DNA of 64,000 bases from Oscarella lobularis (Eukaryota > Porifera > Homoscleromorpha > Homosclerophorida > Oscarellidae). The stretch spans positions 4,453,733-4,517,732 of the forward strand of contig NC_089175.1 in assembly GCF_947507565.1 (NCBI RefSeq), in the 5' to 3' direction. Position numbers and translations under genes: made by a program. Shown piece by piece: positions 20,750 through 30,719 of the stretch; the stretch's first letter is position 1, and every line of letters begins with the position of its first letter. The notes beneath the pieces are model-generated. The model did no database searches. It had not been told where the DNA came from and saw only the letters and a list, made by a program, of their open reading frames with translations.

Positions 20750-23047
20750 ATGGCGGACGTCTCCGGCTCGGAGAAGCCGATCACGCTCGTCAGTCTATGC
20801 GCCGAGTTCATTTGTCGAAACCTGAACAAGTTCACTGCAAAATCGCCCGACGGGACCCCTTTCCTTCGAACGCCATTCATTCTACCAGTCGTCATCGTCG
20901 AAACGCTCCTATTCAAGCTGAACGAGCTCTTCATCCGGAACGAAAACGCAATCGCAACTCTTCTTCATCCGTCGACGTGCCCGCAGGGCTTGCGTCGACT
21001 TCGCATTCCAGGCAATGTCCTAGGTCCGACCGGTGTCGATCTGGCGTCGAAAAATTGTCATCTCGTCGACGTCAATCTCGCCTTTTGTCGCCAATTGACT
21101 GATCAGAAGATAATCCACGGTCTTCTTCCGTCATCGCGCACTCTCAGGGTTCTGAATCTCGGTCACATCAAGGGTCGACTTGGATTCGAGGAGCTCGAGT
21201 CGTTCACTGTATTACGAGAGCTAGATCTGTGCGCGACCGACGTCGATTTAGTGTCGTTGAAGAGAGCGTGTGCGCAAATGAAGAGGCTTCAAAGTCTCGA
21301 CGTCTCGGAAACGTCGATATCGACTTTATTAGTTCTGACGTCTGTGTCTCATCTTTCTGGTCTGCGATCGTTAAGCGTTCACGGGCTTTCTCTAGAAGAG
21401 GATAAAGAAGTCGAATTACGTGCTGTCTTAGGCGAAGTTCTAAAAAATCTGACATTTTTGGACGTATCACGTGTGCAATCGAAGAAGAATCCCAGCACCG
21501 TAGATCTTCTATCGATTATCTTTTCTCAAAATTCGTCTTTGAAAGAACTGGACATTTCTGGCTGCTGGCTTCCACTGGAAAAACTAGTCTCAATGATAAC
21601 TCCGTCTCCTATGCGAAACCAACTGGAAGTCTTGGTGCTAATTGCCAACGGCTTTTTTGACCGAGATCCCTTTCTGACGGCAGTTCAGTCAGTAGCTCCG
21701 CAGCTGTGTATCGCCGCATTGGACCGAACTGACGCAACTCTTGCATTGCAACCGCGATACGTAAAGCGACCATTTCATCTACGTCGCATTTTCACTGAGC
21801 CCGAGGCCGATGGACTGGGTCAAAGAAACGATGAATTCCAGCGGATGTACGGCGAACTTGCCCTGTTGTCTTCATACTGCTATTTCAGTAAAGGTCGGAA
21901 TGACGCATTGACGCAAAGCATTTCTCTCGGCTTGACTTCATTTCTCCGCCTCAAGAATAACGACTACCTATTTCTCGATCGTCGTCCGTGCAATCACGCT
22001 TCGACAGTCGAACGCTGCATCGATTTTGCCGTCAACAGCTTGGGATCGCATTGGGACTTGGATCCCTTGGAGCCCAGCGTGATTTTCAACATCGTGCTAG
22101 CTGCGCGCTTTTGCGTCAAGTGGTCACGTCGAATCGGTTCCTTTCTCGTTGACGTTACAAAAACGTTGTCGAATTGGATGCCTCCTCTCAATTGGCTCGG
22201 GAGTCTCGTCCTGTTCAGTTCGGCGGACGTTTGCTCTTACATAGCCTTTGAATGCGGCGCAGCGCTCCTCCTGTTTCGAAACTTGTCTAAAGTCGTTGCT
22301 CATCCGGTATCCTTTTATAATGTCGCGTCTCTTTCGTTGAAAATACTCGTTCATCTAACGGACGCCATGCCGACGAGCGGCGACGAAATAGTTCAAATTG
22401 GCCCGGACGTCGATCCTGTGCAGTGTGTAGTTGACTGCATTGACGAGTTGGACGACCGCTATATAATTCAAAACGCCGTCGACGTTCTCGCCAATGTAGC
22501 ATTAAGCCCACGTGGTCTTGCCGCCGTTGTAAAAAATCCTCGCGCTGTTAATTCTGTCTTGGGATGTCTTGATTTTGACTGGATTGCGTGGAAGACGGCG
22601 GCAGGTGACAAGCTGGCTATTTCTGTTTGTCAGTTCATGGCCGCTATTCTTTCTGACGATCTTAGCAGTTTTTGGTTGCAGCCCGGTTTCCCGTCGCGCG
22701 AACGCGTTTGCCGTCTTCTTGGCGAGAATATTGATCGTTTGGAACTCGAACCTTCACTCTGGTCACGCGATGGGGCCACCCCTAATGTACCTCTTTTTCC
22801 CCTGCTCAAGTTTATGAAGTGTTCTCATGCCGGTATAGTTCGGTACTTCGGACTGTGGAGGATCGCCAGTTTATGTGTCGGTGATATGGCCTATCGTCGT
22901 CTTAATTACTTACACGAAGATGATCAGGTGGGCATTGCGACTGCAATGAACATTGCTGTGGACCAAGAAAGAGCTGATGATTTCAAGAAGTGCCAGGAGA
23001 TCATCACGGTGGCATGTTATAATTACAACCATAACCTCTTTCTGTGA
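20750..23047 (+). CDS. ZYG11/ZER1-family substrate receptor, copy 4 (765 aa)
   Basis: Single-exon tandem neighbour of the gene at 18385, 151 bp downstream, same strand and architecture: BC-box-type LVSLCAEFI near the N-terminus, leucine-rich repeats to about residue 320 (LRVLNLGHI, LRELDLCATDV, LQSLDVSETSI, LKELDISGCWL), then armadillo-like helices ending with the KFMKCSHAGIVRYFGLW block. The N-terminal third is nearly identical in DNA to copy 3, while the middle and C-terminal halves differ clearly, which suggests gene conversion or selection for different substrate-binding surfaces. Start ATG lies in GGCACATGGCGG. A truncated sister is at 7475-7810. Confidence 0.85.
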   Translation: MADVSGSEKPITLVSLCAEFICRNLNKFTAKSPDGTPFLRTPFILPVVIVETLLFKLNELFIRNENAIATLLHPSTCPQGLRRLRIPGNVLGPTGVDLASKNCHLVDVNLAFCRQLTDQKIIHGLLPSSRTLRVLNLGHIKGRLGFEELESFTVLRELDLCATDVDLVSLKRACAQMKRLQSLDVSETSISTLLVLTSVSHLSGLRSLSVHGLSLEEDKEVELRAVLGEVLKNLTFLDVSRVQSKKNPSTVDLLSIIFSQNSSLKELDISGCWLPLEKLVSMITPSPMRNQLEVLVLIANGFFDRDPFLTAVQSVAPQLCIAALDRTDATLALQPRYVKRPFHLRRIFTEPEADGLGQRNDEFQRMYGELALLSSYCYFSKGRNDALTQSISLGLTSFLRLKNNDYLFLDRRPCNHASTVERCIDFAVNSLGSHWDLDPLEPSVIFNIVLAARFCVKWSRRIGSFLVDVTKTLSNWMPPLNWLGSLVLFSSADVCSYIAFECGAALLLFRNLSKVVAHPVSFYNVASLSLKILVHLTDAMPTSGDEIVQIGPDVDPVQCVVDCIDELDDRYIIQNAVDVLANVALSPRGLAAVVKNPRAVNSVLGCLDFDWIAWKTAAGDKLAISVCQFMAAILSDDLSSFWLQPGFPSRERVCRLLGENIDRLELEPSLWSRDGATPNVPLFPLLKFMKCSHAGIVRYFGLWRIASLCVGDMAYRRLNYLHEDDQVGIATAMNIAVDQERADDFKKCQEIITVACYNYNHNLFL

Positions 23048-23286
23048 CAGTTGACGCTCTACTTGTGTTATGAATTTCTGGAGTTTCGTCACTGTTGCAA
23101 ATTCTCCCATTCTTTGCCTATTTTGCTGCAGTGCGCTTTCTGTTTGTTTTGAGTTGATACGCATTTTTTTGTTCTGCATAAAAGCGAGTCATAAATTGTG
23201 AAGCAATGGTATTGATGATACATTATTTATTCAGATACGCCATGCATACAACGCTACAACTAAAAGTGTAAATGACATGAGCACAG

Positions 23287-24003
23287 CTAGTATGACGCCA
23301 GAAAGGCAGCTACCAATCCAGATATAGCAGCCACAGTCCACGCCGAAGCCTTCATAGTCGGTTTCGAAAATCCTTGTCCAAAATCCCAACTCTGTCAATA
23401 GAGAAAGAATTAGAGTACATATACTGTACCTCGTTGACATAGAAACGTTACTTACCAAATGACGCAGGCCATTGAAAGAATGAAATGCAAAGATCCAGGC
23501 AACGAGAAACTTTCCGGGCACGATCACGAACCAGTGCGGAAGATGCAGCCCTTGAAAGAACGTCACAACCGAATCCCAGTCTCTCACAAAGAGATATCCA
23601 GCCGATAGGCCAGCAATAGCTGAGAAAAATAAATCAAAACTCCGTATGTATGCAAAACGACGTTATTACATAGAGAAAGGCCCGTTCCCGTGATGCGATG
23701 AAAGAGGGACATGTTCATATTCAACTCCCATTTGTAGATTGTCAGGTGAGGCGACAGGGGACGGCCGAGGCGTCGGTTTTTCTCGAAGAACGGCTCGGTA
23801 TTCGCGTCCGTTGCGAGTCCCGTCGACCTGCATGACAGTTTCAGTCAAAAATGCTCATCGCGGTGACGCGAGTACCTCGGTACGAATGCCACGCAGCATC
23901 GTAGCGCTTGAAAGGGCTGATAGAGGGAGCCGCGCGAGAGTCTAGATGCCATTCACGTCGATTAGATCAAGAGAATGCTTCTAGCGTACCTGGCGAGAGC
24001 CAT
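23287..24003 (-). CDS. SDHC: Succinate dehydrogenase cytochrome b large subunit, copy 2 (168 aa)
   Basis: Five exons on the minus strand: 23990-24003, 23876-23941, 23670-23827, 23456-23619, 23287-23391, each exactly as long as its counterpart in copy 1 at 13597-14327. The protein has the same presequence, RPLSPHLTIYKW and HRITG signatures and ASY end; differences are a few residues near the start of exon 5 (WDFGQGFSKP against WDFGKGFLKP) and the stop codon (TAG against TAA). Both copies look intact, so complex II may draw on two near-identical genes, unless one is an allelic copy placed in tandem by the assembly. Confidence 0.93.
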
Positions 24004-24558
24004 TCTTTGTTTTCGGGTACGGGCTTGTAAACGCACGTGACTTCTAATCCGGCTGTAACCGCTGAGGCTGTTTTCTCCTTTCATGGCCGCTTTAGCGAGG
24101 ATCTCGGGTAACTTGCTTAGAGAGTAGTACCTGCAGCAGAATCTTACTTTGTCTGTAGGGTGTCAACTCGCGTTGGGACGTTGTTGTCGCCTCGCCATGC
24201 CTTCGTCATCGATGTTCGGTAAGAACAAAACGATCCTTTTACGTAAGCAGCTGATATTTAATCTGTAGCTATAAAAGCAACTCATTCGGCAAACCAACAA
24301 AATCGAACAGCGGGTACGATAGAAGATTCGTCGATCTCTCGTTTTCCTGACTCCCGGATATAGTTACCGTCACTCCGCCAAAGAGCGCCGTCAAACATTG
24401 GACGGCCGAGCGAGCAGTCGCAATAGCACAAATCGGATTCGTCAGCTCGGCTTTCGTCGTCGGATCCCATCCCGTCGTCGATTGGGGCCTCGCCATTTTC
24501 ATTCCCCTTCACAGCTATTGGTCAGTTCTTCTCGATTCGTAGCGCACCAAGAAGTGAG
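24004..24558. other. Shared 5' region of SDHC copy 2 and the small plus-strand gene
   Basis: Matches 14328-14839. A minus-strand reading frame (starting near 24496, MARPQSTTGWDP...) ending at a GTAACT donor could be a first exon, but its duplicate carries indels. Most likely a bidirectional promoter region. Confidence 0.4.
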
Positions 24559-24771
24559 ATGCGAGGGCTTAGGGGTCTCAGTTCGATCATCACGGACTAC
24601 ACGCGAAAGATATTCGGCGACTACGTTCAAAATATCGATGGATTGAGAAAGGGAATTCTCGCCGTGTGGGCGGGGCTGTCGTTGGCTTCGTTCGCCGGAC
24701 TCGCCTATTTGAATACTCACGACGTGGGCGTGTGCAAAGCCGTCTACGCTCTCTGGACCCAGGTGCAGTGA
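24559..24771 (+). CDS. Small single-pass membrane protein, unknown (70 aa)
   Basis: Not recognised. The frame begins MRGLRGLSSIITDYTRK, has one hydrophobic helix (about residues 33-52, ILAVWAGLSLASFAGLAYL) and ends CKAVYALWTQVQ. A basic N-terminus with Ser/Arg followed by one helix would suit a small mitochondrial inner-membrane protein, which would fit its place head to head with SDHC, but this is only an inference. The duplicate at 14840 is decayed, so the constraint test is weak. Confidence 0.4.
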   Translation: MRGLRGLSSIITDYTRKIFGDYVQNIDGLRKGILAVWAGLSLASFAGLAYLNTHDVGVCKAVYALWTQVQ

Positions 24772-25580
24772 TGAAATCTCGGAGGAGAGATAAGGTTTGC
24801 TCAAGTACACGCCTATTCCAATAAAAAGCAACGTCATCTACAGAAGAAAACGTGATCTCACTCCGTCAACGGCGTATGTACTACTACTACTACTCATTGA
24901 CGTAATGTTCACAAATCTAAGTATTTTACTGATTTCTTTGTCTCCCAGCCGCTAGCTCCTTTGACCGTTGTGCAGGTGCCATGGTGAGCATGTCTGCCTG
25001 CTCTTCGAAGGAAACCACAATCACGACACTTCCTTATTCTTGTATTTTGTACATTTGGACGACTCTGCTTCTAGGTCTCTACCACCATTGGATTCTTCCT
25101 GTACATTTACTAGCTATGATTTCTCCATTGTTGCTGAGTCCACGGATTCCACACCTTGCACGGTCTATTTTCCATCTACCGCCTATGAAACGATTGTCCT
25201 CAATAATAGACGGAGAACGGTTAAGCCGTTTCTGACTTAGTTAATTAAACAGGTCGTGAATGTAGACGTTTGATTCAAGTAGTCTTCCCTTCATATCCTC
25301 AAGAATCTTCTGTAGTACTGTATGCGTGAATGTACACATATCAACCCGCGTAGCTGGTCATTTGAGACGAACATTTCTGTGTGTAACGATTGCTATGTGG
25401 CTGATGAAATCACGTCACGAGCGGGGGTGAGAGTTTGCGTTGGCAACACGAATGAAATTATTCAGTTACGTGGAAAAGGCTATAGACAGCCATAATGTAA
25501 TGCTTGCAGAGTCTATCGTCTCTACGTCAAATCAAAGCAAACTGTAATCAAGTTGATTGAATACTTTGCCGTCCAACTTT
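24772..25580. other. Intergenic; contains start of the segmental duplication
   Basis: From about 25030 to 25320 the sequence matches 30225-30520, and a diverged form is seen at 33640-33900. Plus-strand frames here are not conserved between copies (indels), so no gene is called. Confidence 0.5.
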
Positions 25581-26537
25581 TCATTCGATAGAACGTATTT
25601 TTCTGCAACGAATAATATCCACAAGCGAGCGACTAACGGTTTTCACCCAGAATACATATAACACGGAATTGATCGCAAAGTTTATTCGTAAAATAATGAA
25701 ACCGACTGCAACAAGGTCGACGTGGAGCAGAAATAATCCGATGATGTACGGAGCAGGAAGAATAGCGTTTGTTGAAACAACTACGACAACGTACCAAAAC
25801 GTTTTTGAATTGACAATTGACGGAACAGCGCTTGAAGAGCGCACGCTGGCATTCCGCTGAATAGCCCGAACGCTTTGCAGAATCATAACAAAACAAATTG
25901 CAGTCAGTGTCACAGGAACGGCATACGAAATTCCGTGGTAGAAAATTCTGAAGGAGAGGTACTTTTTGAAATCTTTGTGATCGATTTCACATGTATAGAC
26001 GCCTTTCATGGGAATGTAACGAAAACTGTATTTCGCCCAGGTGTAGAAAGGCAGCGAGGCGATGAAAAGTCTAACAGCGCACGTGAAAGCAATTGCAATC
26101 GCCGCCTTTCGAGTTGTGATGCTCGGACGGAACGGATGGGCAACCATTGAGTAGCGATTATAGGCTATGAGAACAGGGCCCCACATTGACCAGAAAAATT
26201 GAAAGTGCCAGATAGCCTGAAAAGTCTTGCAAACTATGGCATGAACAACAACTTTGATTTCGCTGTCAACGTCAGAAAAGGACAAAACTGTTAGACAAAT
26301 GCCGATAAATACGGCAATCAAGTCAGCGATAACCAGATTGGTTAGAAAGAGGTTTTCACCCTTGCGCAGAGCGGGTATGCGAACTATGGCAGCAAGCGCA
26401 ATACTGGAAAAGATAAACTGAACCACTGTCGGGATGATAATGGCGAATTGAGCTGAACCAAGTGTAGTCGGCTGGGTCTCATTGAATGTGGAATTTAGCA
26501 GGACGGTTGAGTTGGAACTGAGATCCGAGTCGTTCAT
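25581..26537 (-). CDS. Rhodopsin-like 7TM receptor, type 1 (318 aa)
   Basis: Intronless. Start at MNDSDLSS, which is conserved in all six paralogues; the frame extends about 29 codons further up but that part is not conserved. N-terminal Asn-Ser-Thr sites suggest glycosylation. Seven hydrophobic segments are visible; the end of TM3 reads YNRYS (a DRY variant), a Cys before TM3 (VCKTFQ) and one in extracellular loop 2 (CEIDH) can form the usual disulfide, and TM7 carries NSVLYVFW in place of NPxxY. No proline in the TM7 motif and Asn instead of Asp in DRY may alter G-protein coupling. TM4 has an Arg (CAVRLFIA) where the paralogues have Gly. Ligand unknown. Confidence 0.85.
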   Translation of the reverse strand: MNDSDLSSNSTVLLNSTFNETQPTTLGSAQFAIIIPTVVQFIFSSIALAAIVRIPALRKGENLFLTNLVIADLIAVFIGICLTVLSFSDVDSEIKVVVHAIVCKTFQAIWHFQFFWSMWGPVLIAYNRYSMVAHPFRPSITTRKAAIAIAFTCAVRLFIASLPFYTWAKYSFRYIPMKGVYTCEIDHKDFKKYLSFRIFYHGISYAVPVTLTAICFVMILQSVRAIQRNASVRSSSAVPSIVNSKTFWYVVVVVSTNAILPAPYIIGLFLLHVDLVAVGFIILRINFAINSVLYVFWVKTVSRSLVDIIRCRKIRSIE

Positions 26538-26798
26538 TCTTAGCTGTGAATCGCGCACGAAAAGTGAAGGGGAACGTGCGAGGCGAAGTGCAAGGAGCGA
26601 ATGATGCGTAGTACCTCGTGCCAATGCGGTAGGTGGGTATCCAAGATTAACACATGATTGGTTGGATAAACAGATTATCCGTCACGCTGCCGCGGAAACC
26701 GTGCCTGACCATAAAACGCCGTAATCGGCATAACTGTCATTAGCAGAGAGTCTACCAGTGCAATCTCAGACCGCCTGATTAGCTATGACTTGGTTGTG

Positions 26799-26824
26799 CC
26801 ATAGATAAAATATTTTATCTATGG
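26799..26824. repeat. Perfect 26-bp palindrome upstream of the type 1 receptor gene
   Basis: CCATAGATAAAAT followed directly by ATTTTATCTATGG, no loop. The same palindrome stands in the matching place of the other duplicate (31945-31970). Confidence 0.9.
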
Positions 26825-26990
26825 TGCTACCTCCAGACATCTTCATGCCGAAACGAGAACGCCTTTTCTATCTCTTGCACATATCAACTGGTTGTGTGAG
26901 ACGAATATAATGCATGCACACAGGCAACAACTAACGTCTAATCAAAGCAAAATATGATCAAGTCGATTCGACACTTAGTGGTCTAACTTT

Positions 26991-27980
26991 TCATTTGATG
27001 GAACGTATTTTTCTGCATCGAATGATATCCACAAGTGAGGAACTGAACGTTTTAACCCAGAAGACATATAGCACAGAATTGATCACAAAGTTAATTCTTA
27101 GAATAATTCCTCCGACTGAAATCAGGTCGAAGTTAAGCATCAATATTCCGATGATGTACGGAGCAGGAAGAACAGCATTCGTTGTAACCACTACGACAAC
27201 GTACCAAAAAGTTTTTGAATTGACAATCGAGGGCTGCGACCCTCTGGCCGGTGTTCCTGCTTCGACAGTGCTCGAGGTGTTCGCTCCGGAATTTCTCTGC
27301 GTAGCTCGAGCGCTTTGAATCAATCTCCGTAGGATCATGACGAGAAAAGTTGCGATCAGTATTACAGGAATGGCATAAGATACTGCGAAGTAGGAAATTC
27401 TGAAGGAGATGTACATTTTGAAATCGCTGTGGTCTATTCCGCATCTGTAGGTGTTTTTCTTGGGATAGTAACGCAACGTGTATTTCGCCCACGTGTAGAA
27501 AGGCAGAGAAGCGATGAAAAGTCCAACAGTGCACGTGCAAGCAATTTCAATCGCCACCTTTCGAGTTGTGATGCCCCGTCGGAATGGGTGCGCAACCATC
27601 GAGTAACGATTGTAGGTTATGAGAACGGTGCCCCACATCAACCAGAAAAATTGAAAGTGCCAGATAGCCATGAACGTCTTGCAAACTTCGACATAACGAA
27701 CATGAGAAAAGGAGATAACCGTTATCCAAATGCCGACAAATGTGCCAATCAAGTCGGCGACTACCACATTGGCCAGAAAGAGGTTTTGACCCTTGCGCAA
27801 AGCGGGTATGCGAATTACGGCAACAAGTGCAATACTGCAAAGTACAAACTGAATCGCTGTCGGAATGATGACGGCAAATTGAATTTTGATTGGCCTTGCC
27901 GGCTGAGTCTCGTTGAATGAGTACACTGTTGAATTTGGCATGATGGTTGAGTTGATTTCATAAAGACCCGAGTCGTTCAT
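26991..27980 (-). CDS. Rhodopsin-like 7TM receptor, type 2 (329 aa)
   Basis: Intronless, start MNDSGLYE with three N-glycosylation-type sites. It has the same signatures as its neighbours: KGQNLFLANVVVADL in TM2, VCKTFMAIWHFQFFW then YNRYSMVAHPF at TM3, a loop-2 Cys (CGIDHSDF), a TM6 start FWYVVVVVTTNAVLPAPYIIG and NSVLYVFW in TM7. Intracellular loop 3 is longer than in type 1 and rich in Ser/Thr/Arg (about residues 225-255), a likely site for regulation. Related to, but clearly different from, types 1 and 3. A frameshifted twin lies at 32348-33341. Confidence 0.86.
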   Translation of the reverse strand: MNDSGLYEINSTIMPNSTVYSFNETQPARPIKIQFAVIIPTAIQFVLCSIALVAVIRIPALRKGQNLFLANVVVADLIGTFVGIWITVISFSHVRYVEVCKTFMAIWHFQFFWLMWGTVLITYNRYSMVAHPFRRGITTRKVAIEIACTCTVGLFIASLPFYTWAKYTLRYYPKKNTYRCGIDHSDFKMYISFRISYFAVSYAIPVILIATFLVMILRRLIQSARATQRNSGANTSSTVEAGTPARGSQPSIVNSKTFWYVVVVVTTNAVLPAPYIIGILMLNFDLISVGGIILRINFVINSVLYVFWVKTFSSSLVDIIRCRKIRSIK

Positions 27981-28532
27981 TCTTGACTATGAATCACGGC
28001 AACCAAAGGACAACTCGCGTTGCGAAGTGCAAAGAGCGAATGATACGTATAATATCTCGCATGCAGGTGCTAATGTGGTAGACGTGTATCGCCGCACGCG
28101 GCCGTTCTATCTCCTAGCTAGTAAGTTTGTCGGACTATACGGTGTATTCTGCGTGACTGTAATTAGTAGAGAGGCTACCAGTAGTCTCAGACTGTCCAGC
28201 TTATCAACGATCAATGATTGGGGGTGGTGAGACGAGCTTATTGTGTGTATTATGTCCGCCAACGAAATGATTGTCCACCAATGATGGACAGAGAACAGTT
28301 ATTAGGCCGTTTCTAATATAGACGTTTGATTCAAGTAGTCTGCCATCCTGATTGGTCATTGGAGACGAATGCATGAAGCATGCATGATATGTACTGTATA
28401 TATGGACAGACAACAGACACATAATGGAAAGCTTGCAGCAGAGTCCATCTACGTGCATTCATGCAACAGCAACAAATCAAAACGAAATATGATCAAGTTG
28501 ATTCGACACGGAGACAGAGTAGTCCAACTTTT

Positions 28533-29531
28533 TCATTGAATGGAACGAATTTTTCGGCATCGAATAATATCCACAAGTGAGCGATTGAAAGTCTTAACCC
28601 AGAAGACATACATCACAGAATTGATCACGAAGTCCGTTCTTAGAATAATTCCGCCGACAAAAAACAGCTTGGAGTTGGGCAGCAATGTTCCGATAATGTA
28701 CGGAGCAGGGAGAAGAACGTTCGTTGAAACGACTACGAAAACGTACCAAAACGTTTTTGAATTGACAATCGATGGCGACGGCAACTCTCTGGCAGATGTG
28801 CCGCCACTTTCGACGGCGCTTGAAGAGTGCACACCGGAATTTCGCTGAGTAGTCCTAGCGCTTTGAAGCAGTCTCCGTAGGATCATAACGAGAAAAACTG
28901 TGACCAGTGTTACAGGAACGGCGTAAGAGATTGCATAGTAGAAAATTGTGAAGGAGAGGTACATTTTGAAATCCGTTATGTCTATTCCGCATCTGTTGAT
29001 ATTAATCTTGGGAATGTAAAGCAACGTGTATTTCGCCCACGTGTAGAAAGGCAGAGAGACGATGAAAAGTCCAACAGCGCACGTGCAAGCAATTTCAATC
29101 AGAGCCTTTCGAGTTGTGATGCCCGGCCGGAACGGGTGCGCAACCATCGAGTAACGATTATAGGTTATGAGAACGGTGGCCCACATCAACCAGAAAAATT
29201 GAAAATGCCAGATAGCCGTAAAAGCCTTGCAAGCGATGGCGTAGCGAGCAGCTTTGTACTCGCTATCAATATCAGAAAAAGAGAGAACTGTGATCCAAAT
29301 GCCGACAAATGTGGTAATCAAGTCGGCGATGACTAGATTGACCAGAAAGAGGTTTTGACCCTTGCGCAGAGCGGGTATGCGAACTATGGCAATAAGTGCA
29401 ATACTGCAAAGAACAAACTGAACCGCTGTCGGAATAATAACGGCAACTTGAATTTTGCCTGTCCTGAACGACGCCGTTGAATTCAGCGTGGCGATGGTTG
29501 AGTTGATTTCGGAAAGGCCCGAGTCGTTCAT
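28533..29531 (-). CDS. Rhodopsin-like 7TM receptor, type 3 (332 aa)
   Basis: Intronless, start MNDSGLSE. Open throughout, with YNRYSMVAHPF after TM3, Cys residues before TM3 (ACKAFT) and in loop 2 (CGIDITDF), FWYVFVVVSTNVLLPAPYIIG in TM6 and NSVMYVFW in TM7. Loop 3 carries a Gly/Ser/Pro-rich insert (ESGGTSARELPSPS). Its duplicate at 34139-35140 is also open, so this type is the only one kept intact in both blocks. Confidence 0.86.
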   Translation of the reverse strand: MNDSGLSEINSTIATLNSTASFRTGKIQVAVIIPTAVQFVLCSIALIAIVRIPALRKGQNLFLVNLVIADLITTFVGIWITVLSFSDIDSEYKAARYAIACKAFTAIWHFQFFWLMWATVLITYNRYSMVAHPFRPGITTRKALIEIACTCAVGLFIVSLPFYTWAKYTLLYIPKININRCGIDITDFKMYLSFTIFYYAISYAVPVTLVTVFLVMILRRLLQSARTTQRNSGVHSSSAVESGGTSARELPSPSIVNSKTFWYVFVVVSTNVLLPAPYIIGTLLPNSKLFFVGGIILRTDFVINSVMYVFWVKTFNRSLVDIIRCRKIRSIQ

Positions 29532-29830
29532 TCTTGACTGTGAATCGCGACAACTGAAGGGAAACGCGCGTAGCGAAGTGCAAGGAGCGAATGATACGCG
29601 TAATAATGCCAATGCGGTAGGTATGTATCTAGGATAAAACGGTCACGCGGTTGTTCTGTCTCCTGGTCACTGTGTCTGCGTGACTGTCATTCGTAGAGAG
29701 TCTAAGGCAGCCTAACTATTGTTTGAACCTGCTCAACGCCGAAACAAGAACGTCTTTCCTATCTCTTGCAAAGTGGTTTTCTTGTGAGCCTATTGAGGTT
29801 TCATAATTTTTATTAGGCAATCGATACAGT

Positions 29831-30075
29831 CTACAACTCAAAATACTCTACAAGATTAGAGAAAATAGTTCCGCCAGCGACGTACAGCTTATTGCAGTCT
29901 GCTGTGAATGCTCCATGTCCAAAGCGATGAGCCTTCATTGGAAGCCAACTGTCTGTTGCATTGTCATATATTTCAACTGCATCAAATTTGGGTGATCCTC
30001 CAGTTGCAATGAGTTTTCCGTTTAGAATTGATAGTTCACACAACTTGTTGGCCGTAGGACATAGGTTTATCCACT
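29831..30075 (-). pseudogene. Kelch C-terminal remnant of a CARD-Kelch gene
   Basis: About 75 codons matching the last Kelch blades of the gene at 35461-36801 (ATGGSPKFDAVEIYDNATDSW, LYVAGGTIFSNLVEYFEL), with a small in-frame loss before the last blade. At about 30080 the sequence jumps to what is the 5' flank of that gene (compare 36889-37005), so CARD, intron and most blades were deleted. Confidence 0.85.
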
Positions 30076-30719
30076 TTTCTGAGTCGCTTCCAATCCCTGT
30101 GCACGAAGAGTAGGCAGGGTGGGTGTGTCCACACAGATTACTACCATGCAGATTACTACTGTATTTGCAAATGGTTGGAACCAAATGAATTTGAAGACTC
30201 TGTTGTGCAGGAGCGACTGTCTACGTATTCTTGTATTTTGTACATTTGGACGACTCTGCTTCTAGGTCTCTACCACCGTTGGATTCTTCCTGTACATTTA
30301 CTAGTAGCTATGATTCTCCATTGTTGCTGAGTCCACACATTCTACACCTTGCACGGTCTATTTTCCATTACTACCGCCTATGAAAAGATTGTCCTCAATA
30401 ATAGACGGAGAACGCTTGAGCCTTTTCTGACTTAGTTAATTAATTAAACAGGTCGTGAATGTAAACGTTTGATTCAAGTAGTCTTCCCTTCATATCCTCA
30501 AGAATCTTCTGTAGTACTGTATGAATGTACACATATCAACCCACGTAGCTGGTCACTTGAGACGAATGAAATTATCCATGATGTTTCAGTTACGTGGAAA
30601 AGGCTATAGACAGCCATAATGTAATGCTTACAGAGTCTATCGTCTCTACATACATGCAAAAAACGTCAAATCAAAGCAAGCTGTAATCAAGTTGATTGAA
30701 GACTTTGCCGTCCAACTTT

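Larger units (their letters stand above)
25030..30215. repeat. Segmental duplication, left copy (three 7TM receptors plus Kelch remnant)
   Basis: Same order and orientation as 30216-37010: unique flank, receptor type 1, type 2, type 3, CARD-Kelch. The left copy keeps all three receptor genes open but has lost most of its CARD-Kelch gene. Confidence 0.85.

Noticed and set aside
24360-24502. Minus-strand first exon MARPQSTTGWDP... with a GTAACT donor
   Set aside because: No convincing second exon was found and the duplicate at 14.7 kb has frame-breaking indels; left as a possible 5' UTR.
26538-26624. 29-codon N-terminal extensions of the 7TM receptors
   Set aside because: Length and sequence differ among paralogues, while MNDS is conserved in all and is followed by glycosylation-type sites as usual for receptor N-termini.
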